Source of the DNA: Glaciihabitans arcticus
GTDB taxonomy: Bacteria; Actinomycetota; Actinomycetes; Actinomycetales; Microbacteriaceae
Direction: 5' to 3'
Assembly: GCF_004310685.1 (NCBI RefSeq)
Contig: NZ_SISG01000001.1
Coordinates: 2,728,001 to 2,792,000, forward strand
DNA: 64,000 nucleotides
Made by a program: the position numbers and the translations under genes. This document shows positions 54,404-62,840 of the stretch, piece after piece; position 1 is the first letter of the stretch; the number at the start of each line of letters is the position of its first letter. The notes under the pieces were generated by a model that was given only the letters and a program-made list of their open reading frames with translations, was not told where the DNA came from and made no database searches.

Positions 54404-55492
54404 GTGAACACAATGACGCGTTCGCACCGCGCGCTCGCCCTAGCGACCGCCGCTGCCGCACTGTTTGCGCTAGCCGGATGTAGCGCCGAAGGCGGAGGTG
54501 GAGGCGGCGGCGATGCAGCCTGCGCCCCCGAGGACATCACCTTCGTCGGCCAGGTCCGCAACGAAACCAACCCCTACGAGAAGTCGTGGCTCGACGGTGG
54601 CCAGGAGTTCGCTACCTCGGTCGACCTCGAGCAGAAGCGCCTCACGTACGACGGCGAGTCGCCGAAGCAGCTCGAGCAGATCCGACAGGAGCTCAGCACC
54701 GGCAACCCCGAGTGCATGGTGCTCAACGTTCTGACCAACACCGACGCCGACACGACTCCGGTCGTCAAGGCGGCACAGGATGCCGGCGCCTACGTCGTCA
54801 CCCAGTGGAACAAGCCGGCCGACCTGCACCCGTGGGACGGCTACGACAAGTGGATCGCGCACATCACCTACGACGGCAAGGACTCCGGCTACCAGATCGC
54901 CGTCGCCCTGTTCGAGTCGATGGGTGGCAAGGGCGGCGTGATCGCCCTACAGGGCCAGGCCGCCAACGTGACCGCCGAGAACCGGTTCGCCGGCCTCGAG
55001 CAGGCACTGAGCGAGTACCCGGACATCAAGCTGCTCGACCAGCAGGCGGCCGACTGGGATCGCACCAAGGCCTTCGACACCACCGGAACGCTCCTCACCA
55101 AGCACGGTGACGCGATCGGCGGCGTCTGGGCTGCAAACGACGACATGGCGCTCGGCGCGTACAAGGCCCTCGAGGCAGCGAGCCGCGATGATGTCGGCGT
55201 CGTCGGCATCGACGCCGTCCCGGAGGCTGTGCAGGCCATCGCCGACGGCACCATGGTCGCGACCGTCTCGAGCGACGGCCCGTGGCAGGGTGGAATCGGC
55301 CTGGCGATGGGCTACTGCGCCCTGACCGGTGAGCTGGATGTAGCTGACCTGTCGAACGAGAACCGTGAGTTCTTCGCCGAGCAGGTGCTGATCACGACCG
55401 ACAACTCGGCCGACTACCTCACGCCGAAGGCGAACCTTGCCGACTTCGAGTGCGGCAAGCTGTTCGACCGCGTCGCCGGCCCGCTGGAGTAG
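54404..55492 (+). CDS. Sugar ABC transporter substrate-binding lipoprotein (CUT2/Peripla_BP_4)
   Basis: 362 residues from a GTG with GGAG 8 bases upstream. Lipoprotein signal ends LFALAGC, followed by a Gly-rich linker. The mature part is a ribose/galactose-type periplasmic binding fold: DITFVGQVRNETNPYEKSWLDGGQEFA, CMVLNVLTNTDAD, GGKGGVIALQGQAANVTAENRFAGLEQAL and GVWAANDDMALGAYKALEAA. Delivers a sugar, probably an unsaturated or oligomeric uronate given its operon, to the permeases. An alternative ATG at 54377 would overlap the kduD stop but lengthen the signal. Confidence 0.9.
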   Translation: MNTMTRSHRALALATAAAALFALAGCSAEGGGGGGGDAACAPEDITFVGQVRNETNPYEKSWLDGGQEFATSVDLEQKRLTYDGESPKQLEQIRQELSTGNPECMVLNVLTNTDADTTPVVKAAQDAGAYVVTQWNKPADLHPWDGYDKWIAHITYDGKDSGYQIAVALFESMGGKGGVIALQGQAANVTAENRFAGLEQALSEYPDIKLLDQQAADWDRTKAFDTTGTLLTKHGDAIGGVWAANDDMALGAYKALEAASRDDVGVVGIDAVPEAVQAIADGTMVATVSSDGPWQGGIGLAMGYCALTGELDVADLSNENREFFAEQVLITTDNSADYLTPKANLADFECGKLFDRVAGPLE

Positions 55493-55494
55493 TG

Positions 55495-56538
55495 ATGACA
55501 ACCGTTCGGCCGGGGGAAGCACCCCCGGCCGGACGGGGCGACAGCGAGCGTCCCGTCCGGCCCAACCGTTTGGCCGCCTGGCGACGCTCCGACCGGATCA
55601 GCGTCTTCGGCCCACCCGTCGCCCTCGTTCTTCTGATCGTGGGCTTCTCGATCCTCAATCCCCAGTTCCGCACCATGGGCAACTTCCGCAGCATCCTCGA
55701 CACTGCGGCCGTGCTCGCGGTCGTGGCCGTCGGGCTGACCTTCGTGCTGATGCTCGGCGCCATCGACCTCTCAGTCGAAGGCATCATGGCCGCGTCAGCG
55801 CTCTCTTTCGCGCTGCTGATCGCCAACAATCGCAACGACATAGACCTCGGCTTCTTCGCGGTCGTACTAGCGGTGGGAGTCGGTGCCGTGTTCGGCGGGG
55901 CCAACGGGCTGCTCTCGACACGATTGCGCATCCCGTCATTCATGACGACGCTCGGGGTCTCGGCGATCGGCATCGGGGTGGCGACTGTGCTGTTCGGCGG
56001 CGTGCAACCGACGATCCGATCCGCTGGCGTCACCGCGTGGGCCACCGGCGACATCGTCGGCCTCACGCCCCTCACCTTCGTCGCGGTCGGCGTGATCCTG
56101 CTCGGCGTCGGCCTCGAGCGGTACACCCGGTTCGGCCGGTACGCGCGGGTGGTCGGTGGCGCAGAGGACCTCGCGCTGCTGTCCGGTATCCCGGTCCGAC
56201 GCTACAAGACCCTGGTGTTCGCATTCGCGGGTGCCATCTACGGGCTCGCCGGCGTGATGGTCACCATCAAGCTCGGCTCGGGCATCGTGGCCGTCGGAAG
56301 CGGTCTCAACTTCGCGGCGATCACCGCCGCTGTCATCGGTGGCACGCTGCTCTCGGGCGGCCGTGGCGGCGTGCTGCACTCCATCGTCGGAGTGCTCATC
56401 GTCTCTGTGCTCGCCAACGGCCTCGTGCTCATCGGGGTCGACTCCAACTTCCAGACCGCCGTGCAGGGCTTCGTCGTCGTCGCGGCGGTCGCCATCACGA
56501 ACTGGCCCCTGCGCCGCAGATTGAGAGTCGTGAAATGA
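55495..56538 (+). CDS. Sugar ABC transporter permease (RbsC family), first
   Basis: 347 residues. About ten hydrophobic segments from residue 40 on. The RbsC-type signatures are GAIDLSVEGIMAASAL, GGANGLLSTRLRIPSFMTTLG and GSGLNFAAITAAVIGGTLLSGGRGGV. GGAG six bases upstream of ATG. The polar N-terminus (about 30 residues) is cytoplasmic. It differs from the second permease downstream, so the transporter is probably a heterodimer, unlike most CUT2 importers with one permease. Confidence 0.92.
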   Translation: MTTVRPGEAPPAGRGDSERPVRPNRLAAWRRSDRISVFGPPVALVLLIVGFSILNPQFRTMGNFRSILDTAAVLAVVAVGLTFVLMLGAIDLSVEGIMAASALSFALLIANNRNDIDLGFFAVVLAVGVGAVFGGANGLLSTRLRIPSFMTTLGVSAIGIGVATVLFGGVQPTIRSAGVTAWATGDIVGLTPLTFVAVGVILLGVGLERYTRFGRYARVVGGAEDLALLSGIPVRRYKTLVFAFAGAIYGLAGVMVTIKLGSGIVAVGSGLNFAAITAAVIGGTLLSGGRGGVLHSIVGVLIVSVLANGLVLIGVDSNFQTAVQGFVVVAAVAITNWPLRRRLRVVK

Positions 56539-58076
56539 CCGTCCAGGAGATGATTGCCGAGCCGCCGATGCTGGAGATCGTCGATCTTCGCAAGCGCTAT
56601 TCCGAGACCATCGCCCTCGACGGCATCTCGTTCGAGGTGCGTCGCCACGAGGTCGTCGGCCTGATCGGGGAGAACGGGGCCGGCAAGTCGACGCTTCTGA
56701 AGTCGCTGATCGGTCTCGTGCAGCCCGACTCGGGCGAGATCCGGCTGCACGGGTCGAAGGTGAAACTGCGCTCGATCTCGCAGGCGGGTGCCGCGGGCAT
56801 CGGCATGGTGTTCCAGGAGCAGTCGCTCATCCCGAACATCACCGTCGCCGAGAACATCCTGCTGGGCGCCGAGGGTTCGGGGGTGCGCGGCGGCTTCTAC
56901 CGCTGGAAGGAGCTCGCGCGTCGAGCGCAGGTGCAGCTGGACAAGATCGGCTGCGACATCGACCCGCGGGCGATCACCGAGACTCTGAGCTTCGCCGACC
57001 GGCAGCTCGTCGAGATCGCCAAGGTCCTGGCCATCGAGGAACGCAGCAACGGTGAACCGGTGGTGCTGCTCGACGAGCCCACGTCGGTGCTCGACGCAGA
57101 CGAGATCGAGCTGCTCTTCGCCCAGATCGAGCGACTGCGCAAGCACGCTTCCGTCGTCTTCGTATCGCACCGCCTCGACGAGGTACTGCGCATCTCCGAC
57201 CGGGTCTACGTGCTGCGCAACGGCCAGACGGTCGGCGAGTACGACCCTGCGACGACGGATGCCGCCGAGCTCCACCGCATGATGATCGGCCGCGAGGCCC
57301 AGGGCAGCCACTACCACGAGGACCGTCAGCTCCCGGTGGCCGAGGCGCCGGTGCGCCTGAGTGTCACGGGCGCGACGCTCAAGGGCGTCTGCCAGGCCGT
57401 CTCGTTCGACATACGCAAGGGCGAGGTGCTGGGCCTGGCCGGCGTGCAGGGATCGGGCCGCGAGGAGCTGTGCCGCGCGCTGTTCGGCGCCATGGCCCTC
57501 ACGAGTGGCCAGATCGCGGTCGACGGAAAGGTGGTCAACTTCTCCTCACCCCGCCCCGCAATCCGCGAGGGATTCGGCTTCGTCCCTGCCGAGCGTCGCA
57601 CCGAGGGCATGGTCGCGACCATGTCGGTCGCCGAGAACATCACCCTGCCGCACATCGCGTCGGTCTCCCGGGGGCCGTTCCTGGACCGCCGAGCAGAGGC
57701 GACCGTGGTGAACCACTGGGTCGAATCGCTCCGGGTCAAGACGCCCACGACATCGGCCCCGCTCGCCTCGCTGTCGGGAGGCAACCAGCAGAAGGCAGTG
57801 CTTGCCCGCTGGATGGTGTCGGGCGACCTGCGCGTGCTGATCCTCGATCACCCGACGCGCGGCCTCGATGTCGGCGCCAAGTCAGAGGTGTACCGGCTCA
57901 TCCGCGACCTCAGTGACCAGGGAATCGCAACGGTGCTGATGGCCGACAGCCTCGAGGAGACGATCGCCATGAGCCATCGCATCATCGTGATGAAAGACGG
58001 CGAGGTCGCGGCCGAGTTGGCCTGCGACCCCGGCGCGAAACCGAGCCCCGTCGACGTCCTGGAGGCGATGATATGA
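56535..58076 (+). CDS. Sugar ABC transporter ATP-binding protein (RbsA/MglA type)
   Basis: 513 residues with two fused ATPase domains. First: Walker A GENGAGKST, signature-like LSFADRQLVEIAKVL and Walker B VVLLDEPTSVLD. Second: degenerate Walker A GVQGSGREEL, signature LSGGNQQKAVLARWM and DHPTRGLD, the asymmetric arrangement of RbsA/MglA/XylG. ATG overlaps the permease stop (ATGA), and its own stop overlaps the next permease. The longer upstream reading frame is a shadow of the permease gene. Confidence 0.94.
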   Translation: MTVQEMIAEPPMLEIVDLRKRYSETIALDGISFEVRRHEVVGLIGENGAGKSTLLKSLIGLVQPDSGEIRLHGSKVKLRSISQAGAAGIGMVFQEQSLIPNITVAENILLGAEGSGVRGGFYRWKELARRAQVQLDKIGCDIDPRAITETLSFADRQLVEIAKVLAIEERSNGEPVVLLDEPTSVLDADEIELLFAQIERLRKHASVVFVSHRLDEVLRISDRVYVLRNGQTVGEYDPATTDAAELHRMMIGREAQGSHYHEDRQLPVAEAPVRLSVTGATLKGVCQAVSFDIRKGEVLGLAGVQGSGREELCRALFGAMALTSGQIAVDGKVVNFSSPRPAIREGFGFVPAERRTEGMVATMSVAENITLPHIASVSRGPFLDRRAEATVVNHWVESLRVKTPTTSAPLASLSGGNQQKAVLARWMVSGDLRVLILDHPTRGLDVGAKSEVYRLIRDLSDQGIATVLMADSLEETIAMSHRIIVMKDGEVAAELACDPGAKPSPVDVLEAMI

Positions 58077-59080
58077 CCACCGTGCACCCGCCCGGCATGA
58101 AGCCCACCGAGGCGATCACGACCATCGATTTGAGACGCACCCCCGGCATCCGTGCCCAGGTGCTGCGGTTTATGCCGATTGGAGTGCTTGCCCTCCTGAT
58201 CATCTCGGTCTCTGTTGCGAACCCGAACTTCCTCCGGCCCAACAGCCTGCTCACCGCTCTCGACTCAGCAACGCCGCTGCTCGTACTTGCCGTCGGAGCG
58301 ATGCTGGTCATCCTCTGTGGCAGCATCGACCTGTCCGTTGCCGCACTGGCGTCCATGTGCTCGGTATTGGTTGCCCTCTGGGTGCCCGCCCTGGGCGGCT
58401 GGGCGATACCGGCCGCAGCCCTGGCGGGCGCCATCGCCGGGTGTGTGCAGGGCCTCGTTCACGTGATCGCGCAGATTCCGTCGTTCATCGTCACTCTCGG
58501 CGGACTCGCCGTCTGGTCCGGCATCGGGCTCATCGTGTCCGGGGCATCGACCATCGGCGTGACGGGCAACGAGCTGGAGTGGGCCTTTATGCGGCTCGGC
58601 CCGGCCAAGATCCCCAGTGCGGCCTTGATCGCCTTCGCCGTCGTCGGCGTGTTCGCACTCCTGCTCTGGGCGACACCGCTCAAGCGCTGGTACGAGGCGA
58701 TCGGCAACGCCGAGCCCGCGGCCGCCATCGCCGGCGTGCCCGTGTCCGCTCTCAAGATCGGCGCCTTCACCGCTTCGGGGCTGTGCGCCGGACTCGCGGG
58801 AGGACTGCTGGTCGCGCGCACCTACAGCGGCGCGCCGAACCTCGCCGACTCCCTGCTGCTGCCGGTAGTCGCCGCGATCGTCGTCGGCGGCACCGCGATC
58901 ACGGGCGGCTACGGCGGGGTCGGACGTACGCTGATCGGAGTCCTGATCATCACCGTCCTGCGCGTCGGACTCTCCGTCGCCGGGGTCAACCCGTCGTACG
59001 AGCAGATCGTCTACGGATCCCTCGTCATCCTCGCAGTCTCCCTCACCATCGACCGTTCCAAATTCGCGTTCGTCAAATGA
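58073..59080 (+). CDS. Sugar ABC transporter permease (RbsC family), second
   Basis: 335 residues. RbsC-like: GSIDLSVAALASMCSVLVA, VQGLVHVIAQIPSFIVTLGGLAVWSGIGLIVSG, GNAEPAAAIAGVPVSALKI and ADSLLLPVVAAIVVGGTAITGGYGGV. ATGA overlap with the ATPase gene. The pair of distinct permeases is conserved in topology but clearly divergent in sequence. Confidence 0.92.
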   Translation: MTTVHPPGMKPTEAITTIDLRRTPGIRAQVLRFMPIGVLALLIISVSVANPNFLRPNSLLTALDSATPLLVLAVGAMLVILCGSIDLSVAALASMCSVLVALWVPALGGWAIPAAALAGAIAGCVQGLVHVIAQIPSFIVTLGGLAVWSGIGLIVSGASTIGVTGNELEWAFMRLGPAKIPSAALIAFAVVGVFALLLWATPLKRWYEAIGNAEPAAAIAGVPVSALKIGAFTASGLCAGLAGGLLVARTYSGAPNLADSLLLPVVAAIVVGGTAITGGYGGVGRTLIGVLIITVLRVGLSVAGVNPSYEQIVYGSLVILAVSLTIDRSKFAFVK

Positions 59081-59106
59081 CGACGCTCCACACTGAAAGG
59101 CACACC

Positions 59107-60591
59107 ATGCCCACCATCGCTGTCCGTGACGACGTCACGGCGTACCTCGCCTCCCCGCGAAAGCTGCTCATTGACGGCCAGCTGGTCGACGCAGCCGACG
59201 GTCGCACCTTCGAGACGATCGACCCGGCTACTGCCAAGCCCCTGGCGACGGTTGCACAGGCCGGTATTCAGGATGTGCACCTGGCGGTGCAGGCTGCGCG
59301 GCGAGCGTTCGACGAGGGTTCGGCGTGGGACCGTTTCACCCCGCGTATGCGTGCGCGCCTGCTTTGGAAGATGGGAGACCTGCTCGAGGAGCACGCTGAC
59401 GAATTTGCTCAGCTCGAGAGCCTCGACAACGGCAAGCCGGTCGGCTCGGCGAAGGACGGGGACGTCGCGACGGCTGCCGAGCTGTTCCGCTACTTCGCGG
59501 GATGGGCGACCAAGATGGAGGGCACCACGATCCCGATGTCGAGCGAGATCCGTCAGTTCCACGCCTACACTCGGCGCGAGCCGGTCGGAGTGGTCGCGGG
59601 CATCGTCCCCTGGAACTTTCCGCTCGTGATGGCGTGTTTCAAAGTCATCCCCGCGCTCACGGCCGGCAATACGGTTGTGCTGAAGCCCGCCGAGCAGACT
59701 CCTCTCACCGCGCTGCGTCTGGGCGAGCTCTTCCTCGAGGCGGGCCTTCCGGCCGGCGTACTCAACGTCGTTCCCGGTTTCGGCGATGCGGGAGCCGCCC
59801 TGTCGTCGCATCAGGACGTCGACAAGGTAGCCTTCACCGGGTCGACCGAGGTGGGCAAGAAGATCGTCGCCGCCGCCGGTGGCAACCTCAAGAAGGTGTC
59901 GCTCGAACTCGGCGGCAAGGCTCCGAACATCGTGTTCGCCGACGCCGACCTCGAGAAGGCGATCGTCGGATCCGCCCACGCCGCGTTCTTCAACCAGGGC
60001 CAGTGCTGCGTCAACGGCTCGCGCCTCTACGTGCACCGCGACGTCTACGACGAGGTGGTCGCGGGCGTCTCCGAGATCGCGAAGAAGATCCGGGTCGGCA
60101 ACGGCTTCGACCCCGAGACCGAGATGGGCCCGCTGATCTCCGACGAGCAGTACACCAAGGTCGTCGGCTACCTGACCGGCGGTGCCGCAGAGGGCGCCAC
60201 GGCCTCGGCCGGTGGTTCTGCCGTCGACCGCGATGGCTACTTCGTGCAGCCGACGGTCTTCACCGACGTGTCCGAGGAGATGGCGATCCAGACCGACGAG
60301 ATCTTCGGCCCGGTCGTGACCGCCATTCCGTTCGACTCGACCGACGAGGTCGTGCGGGCCGCGAACAACACCCGGTACGGACTGGCTGCTGGTCTCTGGA
60401 GCCGTGACCTCGGCAACGCCCACAAGGTCGGAGCACGCCTTCGCGCGGGTACCGTCTGGCTCAACACCTGGCACGCCGATGACGTGACGCTGCCGCGTGG
60501 CGGTTACAAGGAGTCGGGTTGGGGTCGCGAGCTGGGCTCATTCGGCCTCGATGACTACACCGAGCTGAAGACCGTCATCGCCGAGCTGTAG
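59107..60591 (+). CDS. NAD(P)-dependent aldehyde dehydrogenase
   Basis: 494 residues, ALDH superfamily. PWNFPLVMACFKVIPALTAGNTVVLKPAEQTP, VAFTGSTEVGKKI, the catalytic Glu in SLELGGKAPNIVF, the catalytic Cys in NQGQCCVNGSR and EIFGPVVTAIPFD. Overall it resembles the betaine/phenylacetaldehyde dehydrogenase group. AAAGG lies 6 bases before this ATG; ATG at 59077 would overlap the permease stop. It closes the kdu operon, so it may oxidise a uronate-derived aldehyde or glyceraldehyde; the substrate is not shown by sequence. Confidence 0.9.
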   Translation: MPTIAVRDDVTAYLASPRKLLIDGQLVDAADGRTFETIDPATAKPLATVAQAGIQDVHLAVQAARRAFDEGSAWDRFTPRMRARLLWKMGDLLEEHADEFAQLESLDNGKPVGSAKDGDVATAAELFRYFAGWATKMEGTTIPMSSEIRQFHAYTRREPVGVVAGIVPWNFPLVMACFKVIPALTAGNTVVLKPAEQTPLTALRLGELFLEAGLPAGVLNVVPGFGDAGAALSSHQDVDKVAFTGSTEVGKKIVAAAGGNLKKVSLELGGKAPNIVFADADLEKAIVGSAHAAFFNQGQCCVNGSRLYVHRDVYDEVVAGVSEIAKKIRVGNGFDPETEMGPLISDEQYTKVVGYLTGGAAEGATASAGGSAVDRDGYFVQPTVFTDVSEEMAIQTDEIFGPVVTAIPFDSTDEVVRAANNTRYGLAAGLWSRDLGNAHKVGARLRAGTVWLNTWHADDVTLPRGGYKESGWGRELGSFGLDDYTELKTVIAEL

Positions 60592-60597
60592 ACGGGT

Positions 60598-60613
60598 GAC
60601 ACCCCGCGGTGTC
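60598..60613. terminator. Hairpin between convergent operons
   Basis: GACACC and GGTGTC pair around CCGC, six bases after the dehydrogenase stop and before the stop of the convergent MFS gene. No U-run; weak evidence. Confidence 0.4.
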
Positions 60614-60639
60614 GTGATGAACCGGTATGAGGTGCAGCG

Positions 60640-62082
60640 TTAGCCGAGATGCGGCGCGGCCTGGTCGCCCTGGGGCAGCAGCTCGCTCTTCTTGCCGCGG
60701 ATGAGGAACACCGCCAGCAGTGACGCAGCAATCATGGTGATCGCGGAGGCGATGAAGACCGCGGAGTAGCCATCGGTGAAAGCGGCAAACTGCGAGATTC
60801 CGGATGCCGCGGACTCCTCGGCCGCTTGTGCATAGATCGCGGTGAAGACCGAGAGTCCGATCGAGCCACCGATCTGCGTTGCCGCATTGACGGTCGCTGA
60901 CGCGGCGCCGGCGTCGTGCGGGGCGACGCCGGTGAGGGCGAGATTCTGCAGCGGCACGAACAGGCCGGCGAGGCCGATTCCCAGCAGCACGAGTCCCGGA
61001 AGCACCTCGACGAAGTAGTTGCCGCCCGGGGTGATGAAGCTGAGGTACACGAGTCCGGCCGCCGCTAACAGCGGGCCGACGATCATCAGCAGGCGCGGGC
61101 CGATGGCCGGAAGCTGCTTGGTGAGGATCGGCACCGCGACCAGGATAACGACCGTCATCGCGACGTTGGCGAGGCCGGCGACGAGGGGCGTCATTCCCAG
61201 CACAATCTGGAAGTGGAAGGTGAGATAGAGCGTCGCGCCGATGAGCACGCTTCCGACGATGGCCTGGATGAGGAAGGCCCCGCCGCGCACTCGGTGCAGG
61301 ATGACGCGCAACGGCAGCAGCGGCTGCGCGACCCGCGACTCGATCAGCACGAAGAGTGCCAGCAGCCCGACGCCGAGCGCGAGAAATCCGATCGTGTTGA
61401 TCGATCCCCAGCCCTCCTCGGCGAGGCTGAAACCGTAGACGAGGGAGCCGAGGCCCAGCGCGACTGTGATGGTTCCCCACACGTCGTACCTGTTGTCGCC
61501 CTCAGCCTTGCTCTCGGTCAGGAAGAACGCCCCGCCAATCATGCCGAGAATGACGAAGATCACGTTCACCAGCAGGCACCAGCGCCAGCTCGTGAACTCG
61601 GTGAGCACGCCGCCGAGCAGCAGGCCGACGGCGGCACCGGTTCCGCCGATGATGCCGAAGACGGCGAAGGCCGTGTTGCGGTCCCGACCCGACGCGAAGG
61701 TCACGGTGAGCAGGGCGAGAGCAGCGGGGGCGAGTAGGGCAGCGAACAGCCCCTGCAGGCCGCGCGCGACGATCAGCTCGGTGCCGTTCTGGGCGAGTCC
61801 ACCGAAGGCCGATGCGAGGCCGAAGCCGATCATCCCGACCATAAAGGCGCGCTTGCGTCCCCAGTAGTCGGCGATGCGGCCGCCGAGAAGAAGCAGCGCG
61901 CCGAAGACGAGAACGTAGGCAGTGATGACCCACTGGCGTTCGAGGTCGGAGAGCCCGAGTTCCTGCTGGGCCTGCGGCAAGGCGATGGTGACGATGGTCG
62001 CGTCGAGCACGACGACCAGTTGGGTGAGTGCCAGAACGGCGAGAGTCCACCAGCGGCGGTTGGTGGGCGGGTTTGCGGACAT
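60640..62082 (-). CDS. MFS multidrug exporter, DHA2 (EmrB/QacA) family
   Basis: 480 residues and 14 predicted helices. Motif C-like and DHA2 hallmarks: LVVVLDATIVTIALPQAQQELG, LLLGGRIADYWGRKRAFMVG (motif A) and VNAATQIGGSIGLSVFTAIYAQ. Proton-coupled export of drugs or lipophilic compounds. The start is MSANPPTNRRWW, immediately after a U-run that forms the tail of a hairpin holding the GGAGG ribosome site. The upstream 27 in-frame codons belong to the untranslated leader. Expression is probably controlled by the attenuator upstream. Confidence 0.92.
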   Translation of the reverse strand: MSANPPTNRRWWTLAVLALTQLVVVLDATIVTIALPQAQQELGLSDLERQWVITAYVLVFGALLLLGGRIADYWGRKRAFMVGMIGFGLASAFGGLAQNGTELIVARGLQGLFAALLAPAALALLTVTFASGRDRNTAFAVFGIIGGTGAAVGLLLGGVLTEFTSWRWCLLVNVIFVILGMIGGAFFLTESKAEGDNRYDVWGTITVALGLGSLVYGFSLAEEGWGSINTIGFLALGVGLLALFVLIESRVAQPLLPLRVILHRVRGGAFLIQAIVGSVLIGATLYLTFHFQIVLGMTPLVAGLANVAMTVVILVAVPILTKQLPAIGPRLLMIVGPLLAAAGLVYLSFITPGGNYFVEVLPGLVLLGIGLAGLFVPLQNLALTGVAPHDAGAASATVNAATQIGGSIGLSVFTAIYAQAAEESAASGISQFAAFTDGYSAVFIASAITMIAASLLAVFLIRGKKSELLPQGDQAAPHLG

Positions 62083-62133
62083 AAAAAAAGCCTCCAGGCT
62101 TCTAGAAAACGAAGTGCTGAAGGTTTCAAGCCT
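62083..62133 (-). promoter_or_regulatory. Putative attenuator hairpin sequestering the MFS ribosome site
   Basis: On the minus strand AGAAGCC pairs with GGCTTTT around a TGGA loop, followed by a run of T and the ATG. The hairpin contains the GGAGG ribosome site and also looks like an intrinsic terminator. AGGCTT in the last codons of the leader ORF (62128-62133) can pair with AAGCCT (62096-62101) of this hairpin, giving two exclusive structures. Confidence 0.7.
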
Positions 62134-62194
62134 CTGACAGACAGGCACGGATGCCTGCGCCAATTACGATCGACATGATCGAACAGGCTTTCAT
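62126..62194 (-). CDS. Leader peptide of the MFS exporter (22 residues)
   Basis: Begins MKACSIMSIV and ends RACLSEA-stop. The last codons, GAG GCT TGA, contain AGGCTT, which competes for the RBS hairpin arm. A second hairpin (CAGGCA-TGCCTG, plus-strand 62142-62157) lies inside the ORF. GGAG lies 13 bases before the ATG, and a five-codon ORF (MEFMR) stops just before it. Stalling of ribosomes on the leader by an antibiotic would free the exporter ribosome site or prevent termination. Whether it is translated is inference. Confidence 0.65.
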   Translation of the reverse strand: MKACSIMSIVIGAGIRACLSEA

Positions 62195-62217
62195 ACTAAC
62201 GCATGAACTCCATTCGA

Positions 62218-62802
62218 CTAGGCGCTGGCGGCGATCGTCTTGCGCATCACCGTCTTGCTCGTGCCGATATGGCGCTCGAAAGTGAAGCCCGCCTTCTCGA
62301 ACATGGCGCGGGTGCCGTTGTGCAGAAATGAGGATGACGTTCGCTTGCCCTCGACCAGCTCGTTGGGGAACGACACCACCTCGCCGCCGCCTGCCTGAGC
62401 GATGAGCTGCAGGGCTCCCTCGAGAGCCTCGTACGCGACGCCCGATCGGCGGTGGTCGCGATCGACGAAGAAGCAGGTGATGCGCCACGGCCCGGGGTTC
62501 GGCTCGCCCGCGTCGTACTGCTTGCGGTGGTAGATATTGGGGAGCTCCTCCGGGCTGCCGAACTGGCACCACGCGATCGCGTCATCCCCGTCGAAGACCA
62601 GCGCGGCATGGGCGACCCCCTCGTGGACGAGACGCTCCTTGAACTCCACCCGCGGGTACTCGCTCTTGACGGTGTCGGCGGTGTCCGAGTGGAAGTACGA
62701 GCAATAGCACCCGCCCCACACTCCGTTGTGCTTGTCCGCGAGCGCCTGCCAGGCGGGGAAGGTCTCGGGTGTGAGCGGTTTGATCACGTGTGTGTCGATC
62801 AT
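62218..62802 (-). CDS. GNAT-family N-acetyltransferase
   Basis: 194 residues from MIDTHVIKPLTPE. The acetyl-CoA region is WRITCFFVDRDHRRSGVAYEALEGALQLIAQAGGGEV, and the late strand region AMFEKAGFTFERHIG is typical of GNAT proteins. A Cys-rich GGCYCSYF segment near residue 30 is a family-specific feature. It is 24 bases upstream of the leader ORF on the same strand, so the exporter may be read through from it or from a promoter inside its 3' end. Acceptor unknown. Confidence 0.85.
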   Translation of the reverse strand: MIDTHVIKPLTPETFPAWQALADKHNGVWGGCYCSYFHSDTADTVKSEYPRVEFKERLVHEGVAHAALVFDGDDAIAWCQFGSPEELPNIYHRKQYDAGEPNPGPWRITCFFVDRDHRRSGVAYEALEGALQLIAQAGGGEVVSFPNELVEGKRTSSSFLHNGTRAMFEKAGFTFERHIGTSKTVMRKTIAASA

Positions 62803-62840
62803 GCGACCATTGTGCGACTCATTGAACGCGGGTTCAATGG

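Noticed and set aside
55437-56534. Long 5' extension of the sugar ABC ATPase frame
   Set aside because: An out-of-frame reading of the permease gene; the ATPase starts at the ATGA overlap at 56535.
58357-59106. Long 5' extension of the aldehyde dehydrogenase frame
   Set aside because: Reads the second permease out of frame; ATG at 59107 has AAAGG and fits the family.
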